Of a stretch of 64,000 nucleotides of DNA, positions 23,239-34,668 are shown one piece after another. The stretch is from the NCBI GenBank assembly GCA_963691815.1, contig OY829662.1, forward strand, positions 2,604,676 through 2,668,675. Direction: 5' to 3'. The number at the start of each line of letters is the position of its first letter. Within the stretch, counting starts at the first letter, position 1. The DNA is from Echiichthys vipera. Its lineage: Eukaryota > Chordata > Actinopteri > Perciformes > Trachinidae. The translations under genes were made by a program, and so were the position numbers. The notes below the pieces were generated by a model. That model was not told where the DNA came from and ran no database searches. It saw only the letters and a list, made by a program, of their open reading frames with translations.

Positions 23239-25613
23239 GATCTGTGACCTTGTCATACTAACTTATCGTATTTTTCAGGGACTTGACCAGTGTCCTCTCA
23301 ATGGCCAGCAGAGCTGCTTAAACAGCCTTGTCCCAGCTGGAGCTGCTGCGCCAGGCTACTGTAAAGTGTGACCGCCTGTGAGTGTGAGTGATCGTGATGG
23401 GAGGAGAAGCTCCGCAGCTGCTGCTGCTCGTTGGGGACAGAAACAGCAGAGAAACAAAGACAAAGTCTCTGGGGATCGGTAAAGTCTCCGGATCAGTTCA
23501 GAACAACGGGATGAAAAACCTGGAAAATGCTCCGGTGGACGTTTATTCTTCAAGATCGCGGATTCGCTCATTTAGCTGTCAATAAAAAAAGGATTCCTCC
23601 TCAGACAGCTCATCCAATCAACATGCAGGAGCCGAGCGTCCAGGCCAGCCCACTGCCCCATAGACACCCCGAGGCGCTGAGCGTCCGATGGGCGGGACAA
23701 AGCCCAGCATTTATCCAATGAGCGTCTAGTTTGGCTGCCGTGGAACAACCCGCTCTACGCTTCCCCATTGAAGTCAGTAGAAGCTGAGTCTGACTGTGTA
23801 CAGAGATGTGGAGCTGTGGGGATGAATGAGAAGGAAGTTGTGCCGGTTACCTGTGATAAGGAGCTGATTCTGGACTAAAGATGAAGCTTTCTAGGGCGTA
23901 TTTAGTCAATGAAATGTACACACAGCAGTAAATATAACATATTTATACATATAGCAGAATAGCTATTCTATTAGCTGATTTATATTATATATTAAAAATC
24001 AAAATCTGCAAAGTGCTGATGAAAAAGCCGTGAGATAAATGTAGTGGAGTGAAAGTACAACATTAGCCTCTGAGACTGGAGTACAAGTGTAATAGTTAGG
24101 TAAAGTACAAGCAGCTTCATCACTGGTTGTATGTACAGTGAAGTGTTGTGATTGTTGTTTTTGAAAGTACACGGTGAAGGTTGTGGAGACGTCCTGTGAG
24201 ATGAATAAATCAGCAGTGTGTGGGAGTTTGTCACAAGAAGACGAGCTGACTCAAAAGTTGTTTTTGGTTGTAGTGACAGATTCAGAAGTTTGTTGTATGC
24301 ACTTTTTCATATCTCAGAGACTTTACTGATGTTCAAGGGATGTACAATCTTATTTAAATGATCAAAGACGCCATAAAACTTAAAAGGCACAGAAGATAAA
24401 ATACTGTATCTTCAGCCTGGGAAATTACATAATTGAATTTGTGTATTAGTAACGTAGCCCTATGAAATTGTTCTAGCCCTCCGTCGGGGGACGGTGCACT
24501 GCAGTGGTCGTGTGCGGGCAGCAGGGAGTGCTAAAGGCAAAAAATGCCACTTTTCTTCTTCAAGAAACTGTGTGAATCCCTGCAGATGAGCTGTGCAGCA
24601 CTGAGAGGGTCAGATAAAGTTTTCTCGCCCCTGGAGTTCAGAGTGTGTGTGTTTGATAAAGTTCCCATAGCAAAGATCTGAAACTTTCACCGGTCTCAGC
24701 AGTCCAAAACACTCCAAATCCTGCTGACAGTGGAGACGAGCGCATAGAGTTAATACGAGTACGCTAATGAATATGAATGAGGTAAATGAAAGCTGATGAA
24801 TGTTATCCCTTATCTCCATAAAGATTGGACTGTTCCCTTGAACCTCTGCCAAGGACACGCACAATAAAGAACAAATTTGAAGAGTTCGCTTGTCTTGCAA
24901 TTTGATGGACGTTGATAAGGTTACATCACAATGCAGTGATATATAACGTCTGGATGAGGACGCAGAGTATGATCTGTGCTGAAGCGCTGCATTCACTTTT
25001 TAATAGTTTGTCCATCGTCATGGCAATTGCTAAGAAAATCAATGTAGATTTTAGAAGATCTTTTAACAATATCCTGGGGCTAATGTACACGCCGGGGTTA
25101 TTAAAATGAATATGTCTATTAGGGTCTTTTCTTCCCCAGAGACCACTGCGCGCTGACGAAGAGATATACGCTCTCATTTTCCTCTTCATTTTCCTGGTGT
25201 CAGATCAATCATGCACCATCCCAACTCAAGGTGAAACCCATCAAAGTGTCATTCCCCCTTTGTCAATGATTCACGGGAAACTCAGACACACAGACGGGCG
25301 GGCAGACAAACAGAAAGACAGCAACAACAAGCGAGTTAGGAGGAAATAAACAGCCACAATGCCCGGAGAGATTAATCTGCTTTACTGCCAGTGCTCCAGA
25401 GCAAAACAACTCACAGTCGTAAAATTGACTCATAAACATCATCAGGGCTCATGCAGAAAGTGCCGAGATAAAGTCCGTCCAATCTACCAGATAAGATACG
25501 TCGGTGAAACTTTGCTCGGAAGCCGTTGGCTCCAGGAACCTCAGGGTAGATCGTCTTGTAGCTGAGAGAGTTTGGATATCTGGAGGATAGTCAGTAAAGA
25601 TCTGTGAGAGTGC
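21878..25613. other. Upstream flank of enpp7, no exon recognised
   Basis: Apart from the CA microsatellite at 23172-23235 I find no repeat family I can name. The interval 25005-25205 is non-repetitive, with balanced composition, 0.4 kb upstream of enpp7, and would be my first candidate for a conserved enhancer. I saw no convincing TATA box just before the enpp7 start. Confidence 0.45.
23172..23235 (+). repeat. CA microsatellite
   Basis: About 30 CA dinucleotides with one early interruption (acacgcaca). It is likely to be length-polymorphic. Confidence 0.97.
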
Positions 25614-25860
25614 ATGTTGTTCGCCATGCTTTGGACCGCGAGTCTCTGCCTCCTCTGGGCCTCGTCCATCATCGGAGCTCCGGCAAACAAACAGAAACAG
25701 AAGGTGCTGCTGATCTCCTTCGACGGATTCCGGTGGGATTACGACCGCGACGTGGACACGCCAAACCTTGACAAAATGGCCAAGGATGGAGTCAAAGCCC
25801 TGTATGTCACACCTCCTTACCTCACTATCACCAGCCCTACACACTTCACCCTCCTGACAG
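25614..25860 (+). CDS. enpp7: enpp7 coding exon 1
   Basis: Encodes residues 1-82 and the first base of codon 83: signal peptide, first zinc ligand D37 (LLISFDGF) and the nucleophile T73. The donor is gacag|gtaatg. The start ATG is preceded by gagagtgc, a neutral Kozak context. Confidence 0.9.
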
Positions 25861-28800
25861 GTAATGTGTATTTTCTACAACAGTGCCTCCAGTTGGCAGG
25901 GGATCTACATATCGTGGCAGAATAGGGGGGAAACCTCTCTGAGTTTACTTTGCTAGGATTGTAAAAAAAAGCCACAGGAAAAAGGAATTAGCTGTAATTG
26001 AATGTCCCAGGGTCCAACAGCTTTTATAGCTGAGTAAGATAATTATGCTTGGATGAGTGAGGGAAGAATTCTCTGCTCCCTTTCTTATTTTGACTCTCAA
26101 ATCATCAGAACCAGCTAAAAGAAATTTAACTTCCTTGAAATTAAATTCCTCTAATCTCCGAAGTTGGTCATAAGACCTTGTCCAAAAGCGTCATGCCACT
26201 CAGCCCGTTAAGTTGATAGAATTTTTAATGTGAATGTGTCACGCTTTGAATAATGAGTGCAAGCAGACTGACAGTGACTCTCTTCTGCAGGCCGCTACGT
26301 CGAGAATCACGGGGTAATCCACAACATGTGGTTCAACACAACCACCACCGAGAAGAAGCCCTACTATCAGACACAGTTTGTGAACGAGTGGTGGGACAAC
26401 GGCACTCTGCCTATCTGGATCACAGCGCAGAGACAGGTCTGTGCAGAGGAATTTCCATCTTATCACTGTGAGACACTGTTGTACAGTTTACAGCGTCTAG
26501 AAACCATTACTCCTGACAGAACACACTTAAAGGCCTGCTGAATAACTTCAGGTAGATCCCCGACACTGTATTACACATTGTTTTCCGGGGTATAGATGTT
26601 AACTGCATCCAATTGACAGCTGCTGTAAGGTTGCCTAAAATGTTGAGCTGTAGGTTTAAGAAAATAATGAAAATCACAAAACTGCTGATTTGATTTCCTT
26701 GCACGTTGACCCGCAGTAAGAACAGATCACCTCTTGGCATGCAAGTACGTGTTATATAGATTTCTATGTGTGTGTGTGATGTTAATGTGTATTTGCCCTA
26801 CCCTTCCAGGGCCTAAAAGCTGGCTCTCTTCACTTTCCTGGCACAGCTTCCAGTTACCAAGGACAGGTTGCTATGGTGCGGGAAGTGGAGCCACTGCTTT
26901 ACAACTACAAGAACGAGACCGCTTGGCGAGAGAACACAGACAAGGTGATGGACTGGTTCAGCGATCTGGATCTGGACTTCATATCCCTGTACTTTGGAGA
27001 GCCCGACGGCACGGGCCACAGATATGGCCCCGACTCCCCGGAGCGTCGAGATATGGTCAGGCAGGTGGACCGAACGGTGGGCTACATCAGACACTCAGCT
27101 CAACAACACGGGCTGACCGACCGCCTGAACATCATCATCACCGCGGACCACGGCATGAGCTCGGTGTACCGAAATGGTCTGGTGGAAGAGATCACCCTGA
27201 GGAAGATCCCAGGCTTCTCGTTTAAAGACTTGACCTTTCACCTGGTGGACTTTGGCCCTTCTGGGATGCTGTTGCCGAAGCCGGGGAAGCTGGAGAAGGT
27301 TTACAATGCCTTGAAAGGGGCCCATCCACACCTCCATGTGTTCAAGAAGGAGGACATGCCGGAGCATCTCCACTTCGCCAAAAATGATCGTATCCTCCCC
27401 ATCGTTTTATGGGCTGACTCTGGATATGTGATCAACGGGGTGCGTTGACAGAGTTTTCTTTTTATATCTTTCATAGTCAAGAATAGACCCAATCACCATG
27501 GTTGTTCACAATAGTCTGTTTGATGCTTTTCTATCTCCAAACACTTTCATTAAGGCTAGGTTAAACACCTAATTTACCGTTGGGGCCACAAACTAAAGAA
27601 ACTAGCAATCAGTATGACCGGCAGTGAGATGTGGCCTCTCGTACCGCTAAAATTTGGTTTATCAAGGACGCTAGCAAAGCAACACAGTCCGTAAAATACA
27701 CACACACAGCAGAAACGCCTGGTGTTTAACCATATCTCAGCTGAACACGACAACAGATATCAACAAGTCTGCACATTCCACAGATTGACTGACAGACTGC
27801 AATGTAAATCATCCACCACTGTGAAAGTAATGGTTATTGCAACGTCCCAGGGATTTGGTCTATTGGTTGTTTGGGACCTGCCAGACTACAGAAACACAAC
27901 CTTTCAAGGTTACCGTAACCCCTAAGAGACAGCTGCAACGATCGGACGTGTTGAACCGTATGTTTTCTCTGACATCATTGACTTTGGTTTGGCCGGGAAT
28001 GCAACATGCTGAAAAGTTTAACACCATAGAGAGACGTGCAGGAGCAGTTTTCTGCCCGCTGCAGGTCCTATTGATTTACCCTTTAAAGTGAACAGTTACC
28101 TCAGGTTGCCATTTGAGCCCATCAACGTGCCAAGCACCAAAATGTGAAAACACTATTTTAACAACTGAGATTATGACCCAGTTGACGGTTAGGGAATGGG
28201 GCAGGGTAAGGAATTCAAATTACTAGCGCTTAATACAGATAATATATGTATCTTTACATGCCATCGGGTTTATTCCAGAAATATCCTCAAGCCTCGACTA
28301 CAGAAATACTTAAATCAACCAGGAAATGGTGGAAATTGGACTCTTTTCGACCAGAGACAAGGAGTTAAACTCTAATCTTATTACATTACAGTTTCAATCA
28401 AGTGGATTTGCACGTCCTCGGGATAATCCAGGCCTGGCTGATGACATGCGGCGTTCTCAAACGCTTCTTGAAGCTATTCATGCCTCAAAATTTTAAATTA
28501 GTGTTTTCATTTGGCTCCCCATTCACACACGTCTCTCCACTGGGCGGTGACTTTGCATCCGAATCTGTGTCAGTCAGCGCAGAGAACCATCAAATCATAA
28601 ATCAGAGTTAAAGAGTAAATAATCGAAATCATAAAATGTCTTCAAATGCTGAATACGAGGAAAACAATCAGTCCCGTGAATCCACTTATCTAAAGTCTAT
28701 AGGTGCGGACCGGCCGTGATCATGACTGATTACCTGTACTATCTGTTCTCTCCCTTCATGGCCACTTAAACTCCTTTTTAGTTTGATCTCAGAGAAGGAT

Positions 28801-31688
28801 AAGCATGTCGGGGCTGTTACATAATTGCAAAGATAAGGCTTTTTTTTTGCATGCTGATGTTTCTTTCACATCTTGTCGGTGATGAAAAGAACAAATACTG
28901 CAGAATAACCAAAGGAATGTGTTTCTCATGAGTGTTTTATGAAAATGTAGATTTTAGAGATGGATTCAAATTGTCGTTTAGCCTCTTTCATTGGTTGATA
29001 GAAGGCACAAAGAGAGAACCAGCCTTCATTCTACAGTATGGACGCCGCTCGTTCTCTTGGACAATACCTCCCTCTGCTGACGAAATAGGAGCAGGCCAAG
29101 ATGTGTCAACTCTGCTGCTGAGAAGATCCTGCTTCAATCTAATTGAACCTAACAAACTGGGTCATGCATGCTATGATATCCGTCCCTCTGTGTCTTTGCA
29201 GTACTTTCCGGTTCAGTTCCACAAGGGCGAGCACGGCTTTGACAACCAAGACTTGGACATGAAGCCCTTCTTCAGGGCAGTGGGTCCAGCGTTTCACAGG
29301 AACCTGGAGGTGGGGCCCTTTGAGACTGTGAACATCTACGCGTTGATGTGTCATATCCTGGGCATCCAGCCGGAGGTCAACGACGGCCACCTGAGTGCCA
29401 CCGAACACATGCTGGTTACTACTAATCTGGGTGAGTTTATATCAGACTAATGAGTCTCTCCCCGTGGCCTCGAAAGTGTGTATCTCCAACACCTGCTCCT
29501 TCATTACTGGGCCATTAATCCATCATGTCTGACTTCACATATGTCCAAATCCGATGAAGAGCTACTGTAGGTTAAAACTCAAAAGTAAATCTGGCATTGC
29601 ACAAGATAACTTTGGGGGGATCTTTCAAAAAGCAGCGCTGAAGATCCAATGCCAAGTATCAGGTATTAATTAAAGGACGATGCCGGCAATAATCTTTATA
29701 TAATATAATAATTAAATAAATTAGAGTAATTAAACAATATATATATATATATAGAAAGTTCCAGGTTCGCATCCCGGCTGGGGCCCTTCTGTGTGGAGTT
29801 TGCATGTTGTCCCCGTGTCTGCGTGGGTTTTCTCCGGGTTCTCCGGTTTCCTCCCACAGTCCAAAGACGTGCAGGTGTTCGGTTCATTGATGACTCTAAA
29901 TCACCCGTAGGTGTGAATGGTTGTCTGTCTCTGTTCGTCTCTATGTGTCCTGTGATAGACTGGCGTCCTGTCCAGGGTGGACCCCGCCTCACGCCTGATG
30001 TCAGCTGGGATCGGCTCCAGCCCCCCAGCTACCCCGACAGGGACAAGAGGCTGAAGATGAATGAATGATATATATTTTAAAACCTTCATCTAACCATGAA
30101 AATGTCTCATTGAGATTAAAAATCTCTTTTATAAGAGAGTCCTGGCCGAGACAGGCCGCGACACAGTTACAGACAAAGGTTTGAAACAACGGAGAGCACA
30201 TAGAGTCGCAATCAGAACATCATCAAACAAAGCACGTGCAGAAAGAAGAGTCTGCTTCAACATCGATAAGAAGGGATTTAAATGTGTTTAGAGAAACCAG
30301 CTCCTTCAGTTTCAGCTCATTCTGCAGCTGGTTCTGTGCGGAGGGCAACGCAGAGCTAAATGTCCTTTTCCCTGGTTCAGTACGGACTCTAGGTAAAGTT
30401 AGTACTAGGGATGTCCGATACTATCGGCCCTCCAATATTATCGGCCGATATTGAGTTAAAAAAGTAATATCGGGAATTATCGGTATCGGGTTTTTACAAC
30501 CGATGTCAGTTCTGTAGGTTTCAGCATTTCCGAGTCTACATGAATGCACATGGGACGTTAACAGGCGCGTGCTCGATGACGTATAACAACAACACGCTTC
30601 ACTCGTAGGTTGCTAACAGGGCTAACAAGCTTGCTCGCCCGGTGCATGAGATGTCCGTGGTTAGGAAGTATTTCCAAGCTAATTTCTGGTGCTGTATCCA
30701 TTAGATCCAATACAGGTTAGCATGTTGAGCTTGACTGCTAATTTATTGATTGTATTATTTGCCAAGTTACGGCTCAGTCGTTACTCAGTCTGGAAAAAGA
30801 GGACTATGTTTGTTTACTACTCTGGACTGAAGAGATGCATCTTCCTTCTGTTTGAGGCAAAATATTCTCTCCAAAAACACAAACAAATAAATGAATGGCA
30901 CTTTTTTCAATAACTTATTTTGTACAGACTGTGTTTACATTTGAAAAGCCATGTTGCATCTATGTTTGCATCAACTGGGGCATCACAATAAAATTAGGCA
31001 CAATGTGTTAATTCCATAATAGGTGATATGTGGTGAATTTTGGTGTAAAAAGGCTGCATATATCGGTATCGGGTGATATCGGAATTGGAAATTAAGGGTT
31101 GGACAATATCGGAATATCGGATATCGGCAGAAAAGCCAATATCGAGCATCCCTAGTTAGTACCTATACATATATATATATTGTATATGTGATATGTATAA
31201 ACAAATGTTCAATATCAGCACTAAATTCCAGCAGTACGCAACATCATAGGGCACGGCGATATCACGATATACTGTATATCATCAAATGGATTTAACAATG
31301 TTCAGCATATTTTTCTTTACCATTTCTATCGCAATGTTGAAAAAGCAGCAGCCGACGTACGTTATGGCAATGCTTACATCATTTGGGCGACACTTTACAA
31401 TCTGATCTTTGCACAATATTCAGTTTATTCTAGTTATTTATTGAATTACCAGAAAATATAAAACGCCCAGTATGGAGATAGAAGCTGTCTTGAATCATAA
31501 GCACAAACTCACACACTTCTAATGTGAACATGGTCTCCTGTGTTTCCTGTTGTGTTTCAGGTGAAGATGTAAATTTTTTGCCAAACGTCTTCACTGGCCT
31601 GACTGCAGTGTCTGGATTCCTCGTGTTAGTTTTCATAGTGACGGCGTCCCACAATATACTCAAGAACAAACGCCAGAGTAAAAGGTAA
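25614..31688 (+). CDS. enpp7: Ectonucleotide pyrophosphatase/phosphodiesterase 7 (alkaline sphingomyelinase), five coding exons
   Basis: Joining 25614-25860, 26291-26436, 26810-27439, 29202-29430 and 31561-31688 gives 459 aa, against about 458 in mammals. All junctions are GT-AG and in phase. Family knowledge: ENPP7 is a zinc ecto-enzyme of the gut brush border that cleaves sphingomyelin to ceramide and phosphocholine. The sequence shows a hydrophobic signal peptide (about 1-22), metal ligand D37, nucleophile T73 in TITSPTHF, N94, D197 and H201 in FGEPDGTGHRYG, D244-H245 in ADHG, and H352 in GEHGFDN. All zinc-site positions are therefore present. A C-terminal membrane segment (about 427-447) precedes a short basic tail. 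The ATG at 25614 opens the signal peptide; the in-frame ATG at 25626 is an alternative. The cbx2 gene follows about 3.8 kb away, as in tetrapods. Intron 4 holds a SINE piece and a hAT MITE. ENPP6 or other ENPPs fit less well than ENPP7. Confidence 0.93.
26291..26436 (+). CDS. enpp7: enpp7 coding exon 2
   Basis: Encodes residues 83-131 (GRYVENHGVIHNMW onwards), including zinc ligand N94 and an N-glycosylation sequon at N98. The acceptor is tctgcag|gc and the donor agacag|gtctgt. It ends in phase 0. Confidence 0.92.
26810..27439 (+). CDS. enpp7: enpp7 coding exon 3
   Basis: The largest exon, residues 132-341. It carries zinc ligands D197, H201, D244 and H245 and the sequon NET at N166. The acceptor is ccttccag|ggc and the donor cggg|gtgcgt, phase 0. 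Reading through the donor would stop after two more codons (V, R). Confidence 0.93.
29202..29430 (+). CDS. enpp7: enpp7 coding exon 4
   Basis: Encodes residues 342-417 plus one base, with the last zinc ligand H352 in GEHGFDN and the family motif GxxPxxNDGHL. The acceptor is tttgcag|tac and the donor atctgg|gtgagt. The long open frame running upstream from 28932 is intron read-through. Confidence 0.93.
29757..30068 (+). mobile_element. tRNA-derived SINE, 5'-truncated, in enpp7 intron 4
   Basis: The segment begins inside the B-box-like head (ggttcgcatccc). It continues with the SINE central domain (gtgtggagtttgcatgttg, tcctcccacagtccaaagac) and ends in the LINE-related tail (gggatcggctccagccccc) with tgaatga repeats. 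It matches the copies at 31972, 47677 and 48302. The central domain is that of the HE1/V-SINE group. It is non-autonomous and in the same orientation as enpp7. Confidence 0.9.
30406..31154 (+). mobile_element. hAT-type MITE (749 bp) in enpp7 intron 4
   Basis: The ends TAGGGATG and CATCCCTA are inverted repeats that extend imperfectly through a CGATA/ATCGG-rich subterminal region. The exact 8-bp direct duplication GTTAGTAC flanks it (30398-30405 and 31155-31162), which is diagnostic of hAT insertion. The interior is AT-rich with no transposase frame. It sits about 400 bp upstream of the last enpp7 exon, and its perfect target duplication suggests a rather recent insertion. Confidence 0.93.
31561..31688 (+). 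CDS. enpp7: enpp7 coding exon 5 (terminal)
   Basis: Encodes residues 418-459: a short linker, a hydrophobic membrane segment (VFTGLTAVSGFLVLVFIVTA) and the basic tail KNKRQSKR, then TAA at 31686-31688. The acceptor is tgtttcag|gtg. An AATAAA signal lies at 31774-31779, fitting a short 3' UTR. The last codons (aaaag|gtaacg) also form a usable splice donor; see the finding on an alternative last exon. Confidence 0.85.
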
Positions 31689-31773
31689 CGACCGAGTCAT
31701 TTCAACTGTTCTATTTGTCGTTACTTTTTTCCACTGCGGGGCTGGAAATAAGGTAAAAACACAACATTTTGAG

Positions 31774-31779
31774 AATAAA
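31774..31779 (+). terminator. Candidate poly(A) signal of enpp7
   Basis: AATAAA occurs 85 bases after the enpp7 stop codon, inside gagaataaaatacgg. It is the first such hexamer downstream and fits the terminal exon at 31561-31688. Confidence 0.5.
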
Positions 31780-31821
31780 ATACGGGGCTTCTCTGTGTGG
31801 ACTTTGCATGTTCTCTATTTA

Positions 31822-31884
31822 TCATGGTCCACATAGGGACTCGAACCGGCAACCTTCCGGTTCCCAGCCGAGTCAGGGTTCCTA
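31822..31884 (-). repeat. tRNA-like interspersed repeat (empty-site copy)
   Basis: In reverse it reads ctcggctgggaaccgg, ggttcgagtcc (a B-box-like motif), then cctatgtggaccatgataa. The same text is at 34605-34668 and 35015-35030, but there it is split by an insertion. Here it is uninterrupted, so this copy shows the unoccupied target. Confidence 0.75.
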
Positions 31885-31971
31885 CGCAATATGGAAAAGT
31901 ATGGAATTTTGTTTTGAGGGAGGTCTGGATAAGTATGGAAAAATGTTTGTGTTGTTTCTAGAAATAAAAGT

Positions 31972-32149
31972 GGTGTAGTGGTTAGCACTGTCGCCTCACA
32001 GCGGGAGGGTTCCTGGTTTGAATCCCGGAACCCTCCCGCTGTGTGGAGTTTGCATGTTGTCCCCGTGTCTGCGTGGGTTTTCTCCGGGTTCTCCGGTTTC
32101 CTCCCACAGTCCAAAGACGTGCAGGTGTTCGGTTCATTGATGACTCTAA
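31972..32149 (+). mobile_element. tRNA-derived SINE, left half (split by MITE D)
   Basis: Starts with the tRNA-like head (gtggttagcactgtcgcctc, B-box-like ggtttgaatcc) and the central domain, up to 'gatgactctaa'. It is then cut by a 604-bp MITE and resumes at 32757 with 'atcacccgtaggtgtgaa', exactly where the intact copies at 30 and 48 kb continue. Confidence 0.93.
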
Positions 32150-32753
32150 GAGCGTGCTCACACTTTCCTCCCGGACCGAGACCCGGACTTTAGGGTACTT
32201 GTCCCCCCTCCCTCTCCCCCCCGCGCCCCAGCCCCGTTTGTACTCACACTGCCAGGGCCGGCCAATGCTTCTTGCTGTCCATACGTCATCACGCCGTAAC
32301 ACGTCACACGCATTGATCGCGTGTGTGTGGCTTTGTTTACAGATCTTTCCGTAGACCTCTGAGTTTTTGTGCGTCTTGTCGACTGTTTTTGAATCTTTTC
32401 ATCGACCAAATCTGCAGTAAACACTCCACCTCCGCATCACACCAACGTGAACCTTTCACCGCCATTGTTGTTGTTGTTGTTAAATGTCCGCGCATGGTCC
32501 CTCCTTCTATTTACATGTCCGAACAGGCGGACATAACGCTACCGCCGTAGGGCTCGTGCTCGCACACGTGCGCAGCTCGTGCTCGTACATGTGCAAACGG
32601 CTCCGCTAAAGCCCACCTCTTTCAAGCGGGCCGTGGACGGTCCGCTGGCCGCAGTTGAGCGCGGAGCGGGTGCACTCACACTGCTTAAAGGTACTAGGCT
32701 TTAGCTGAAAAACCGGTTTTGGCCGCGGCCAAAAGGACAGTGTGAGCACGCTC
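32150..32753 (-). mobile_element. PIF/Harbinger-type MITE, copy D, nested in a SINE
   Basis: 604 bp with inverted ends gagcgtgctcacac and gtgtgagcacgctc. Left flank TAA (32147-32149) and right flank TCA (32754-32756) fit a 3-bp TAA duplication with one later change, because the intact SINE copies have a single TAA there. In reverse orientation it contains the Myb/SANT-like relic (about 32350-32470) with the same frame breaks as copies B and C. It is younger than the SINE it split. Confidence 0.9.
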
Positions 32754-32931
32754 TCAATCACCCGTAGGTGTGAACGGTTGTCTGTCTCTGTTCGTCTCTA
32801 TGTGTCCTGTGATAGACTGGCGTCCTGTCCAGGGTGGACCCCGCCTCACGCCCGATGTCAGCTGGGATCGACTCCAGCCCCACACGACCCCGACAGGGAC
32901 AAGCGGCTGAAGACGAATGAATGAATGAATG
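32754..32931 (+). mobile_element. tRNA-derived SINE, right half
   Basis: Continuation of the SINE begun at 31972: 'gatagactggcgtcctgtcc', the LINE-related tail (cagctgggatcgactccag) and terminal tgaa repeats. Confidence 0.92.
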
Positions 32932-33152
32932 ATATTAATGTCACTTTGTAATGTTTCAATTGATTCCACTGTACATTACATCGGACGCAAAACACGAGTA
33001 ATTCTCACTTAAGAGTTTCTTCTAAAATCCTCATCAACAACAGAATTTTGTAAAACAACAACACAGTGCGCTCCCGTCATTTCGATGCTCATCTGCGGAA
33101 CTTTTCTCGACGATATCTCTCAGAACTAATTCATTCATGTTCTTGCTTTCAG

Positions 33153-33210
33153 ATCGGGAACTTCAGAACACCTTCCGGAAAAAGAAAAGACAGAACAAAC
33201 CTCGCTTTGA
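33153..33210 (+). CDS. Possible alternative last exon of enpp7
   Basis: A strong acceptor, ttcttgctttcag, precedes 33153. Splicing to it from the donor-like aaaag|gtaacg at 31684/31685 keeps frame and would replace the last Arg and stop with R-SGTSEHLPEKEKTEQTSL and a TGA at 33208-33210. AATAAA follows at 33382. The product would be 478 aa with a longer charged cytoplasmic tail. I see the sites only; I do not know the teleost tail well enough to choose. Confidence 0.3.
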
Positions 33211-34604
33211 TCACCGCACACAAACTAAAACTGAAAACACTACAACGTCACTTCTTCTGGATCGTTCTTTTTCAGCCCACGTGAGGAAACGCACTCTGCG
33301 GATTGCACGCGGAACACGAGAGCAGAGTTGTGCATAACCCCTTTGTAACATTAACAGGGTTAGGGGGGCGACAGAAAAATGAATAAAATAGCATATCATC
33401 AGCATAATGTGTGTGTATTTGTTTAGCATGTGGTTGGAGCTTCTGACGCAGTGTGTGCGACTGAACACGGTTATTAAATGTTATGAAGTGTCTTTCAACT
33501 TCAGGACCATTAGTTGCCTTGAATAAGACATAATTCACCCATTTATGTGTCAATTGCTGATGTAAAAATTAATGTTTTAAAGCCCCAAACGAGTCAAAAC
33601 AAGGCGGCGGTTCAAAGCAATTGAACTAAGGAGCAAGTGGTAACGTGTAAAGTGTGATTTGACATCTGTTTTAATAAAAAGAAGCAATTATTTAATCAAC
33701 TCCTCTACTTTCACTTACAAGCTTACAGCAGGGGGACGGTGGCTGCCAAGGGACACATTTAATAAAACCACATTCTCAGTTGCCCGCCTCTCTTCCTTTC
33801 AAATGTGTCAAGTTTAAGACGGAAACGGGACTTCCGGGTACGATTTTCAAAATAAAACTATGCTTGTCGACTTTAAGACAATTACTTAGACATTATATAA
33901 AATTACAACAAATACTACGATTGCAACGTTTATGTAAAGTGACACAACGTTTTGTAATGCATGTTTTTATTAAAGATGATAATGCAAATGTGAATATGAC
34001 CATTTTGTTTTGTGGCATACATGTTTTGGCCAGTGGAGTTCTTCAAACAATTAAAAACGCCTTTCATTAACTAAGCATTTTAGCTCAACCTAAAATCAAT
34101 ATATATGTTTTAACTTGGTCTATAATCATATTTTATATCATCTGCAATCTTCCTAATGTTCATATAAACATTAATGTAAATGTTTTTAATGACGGTTCTA
34201 GTTCGTTTGCGTGCTGCCAAAAAAAAACTGACGTTACAGGAGCTCAAAATAAATTTTTCTTATGCACATTTGTATTGTTTATTTTTTTTCCAGGGTGAAT
34301 TTTTAACATTTACAATATTTATTCCAAATCAGCCAGAATTATAAATCAGACACAGCTTTTTTTCCCCCAACAGGTTTTTTTACACACAAGGAATTTGCGT
34401 TGGTATTTTGGGGTAGGTTAGAACCACCACTGAGTGTGTCCGAGTTGACTCATGTCTCTTTACAACATTACTAAATAAACCTGCATCAACATAGAATCGC
34501 AACAAATAGTTGACAAACGGATGGATAATCGGCATCTATCTTGATTATTGATTAGTCGTTAACCCCCTTATCCAGACATTACTCAAAATAAAAGTCCTTC
34601 CTTT

Positions 34605-34668
34605 TCATATTGCGAAGGAACCCTGGCTCGGCTGGGAACCGGAGCGTCGCCGGTTCGAGTCCCTGTGT
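34605..34668 (+). repeat. tRNA-like interspersed repeat, left part of an occupied site
   Basis: Matches the reverse of 31822-31884 (tcatattgcgaaggaaccct, ctcggctgggaaccgg, ggttcgagtccctgtgt). The repeat resumes at 35015 with ggaccatgataagtatgg. The intervening 339 bp plus a duplicated CCTGTGT is an insertion. Confidence 0.75.

Noticed and set aside
28932..29450. 172-codon frame ending in enpp7 exon 4
   Set aside because: The part before 29202 is intron. The acceptor tttgcag at 29201 and homology start exactly at YFPVQF.
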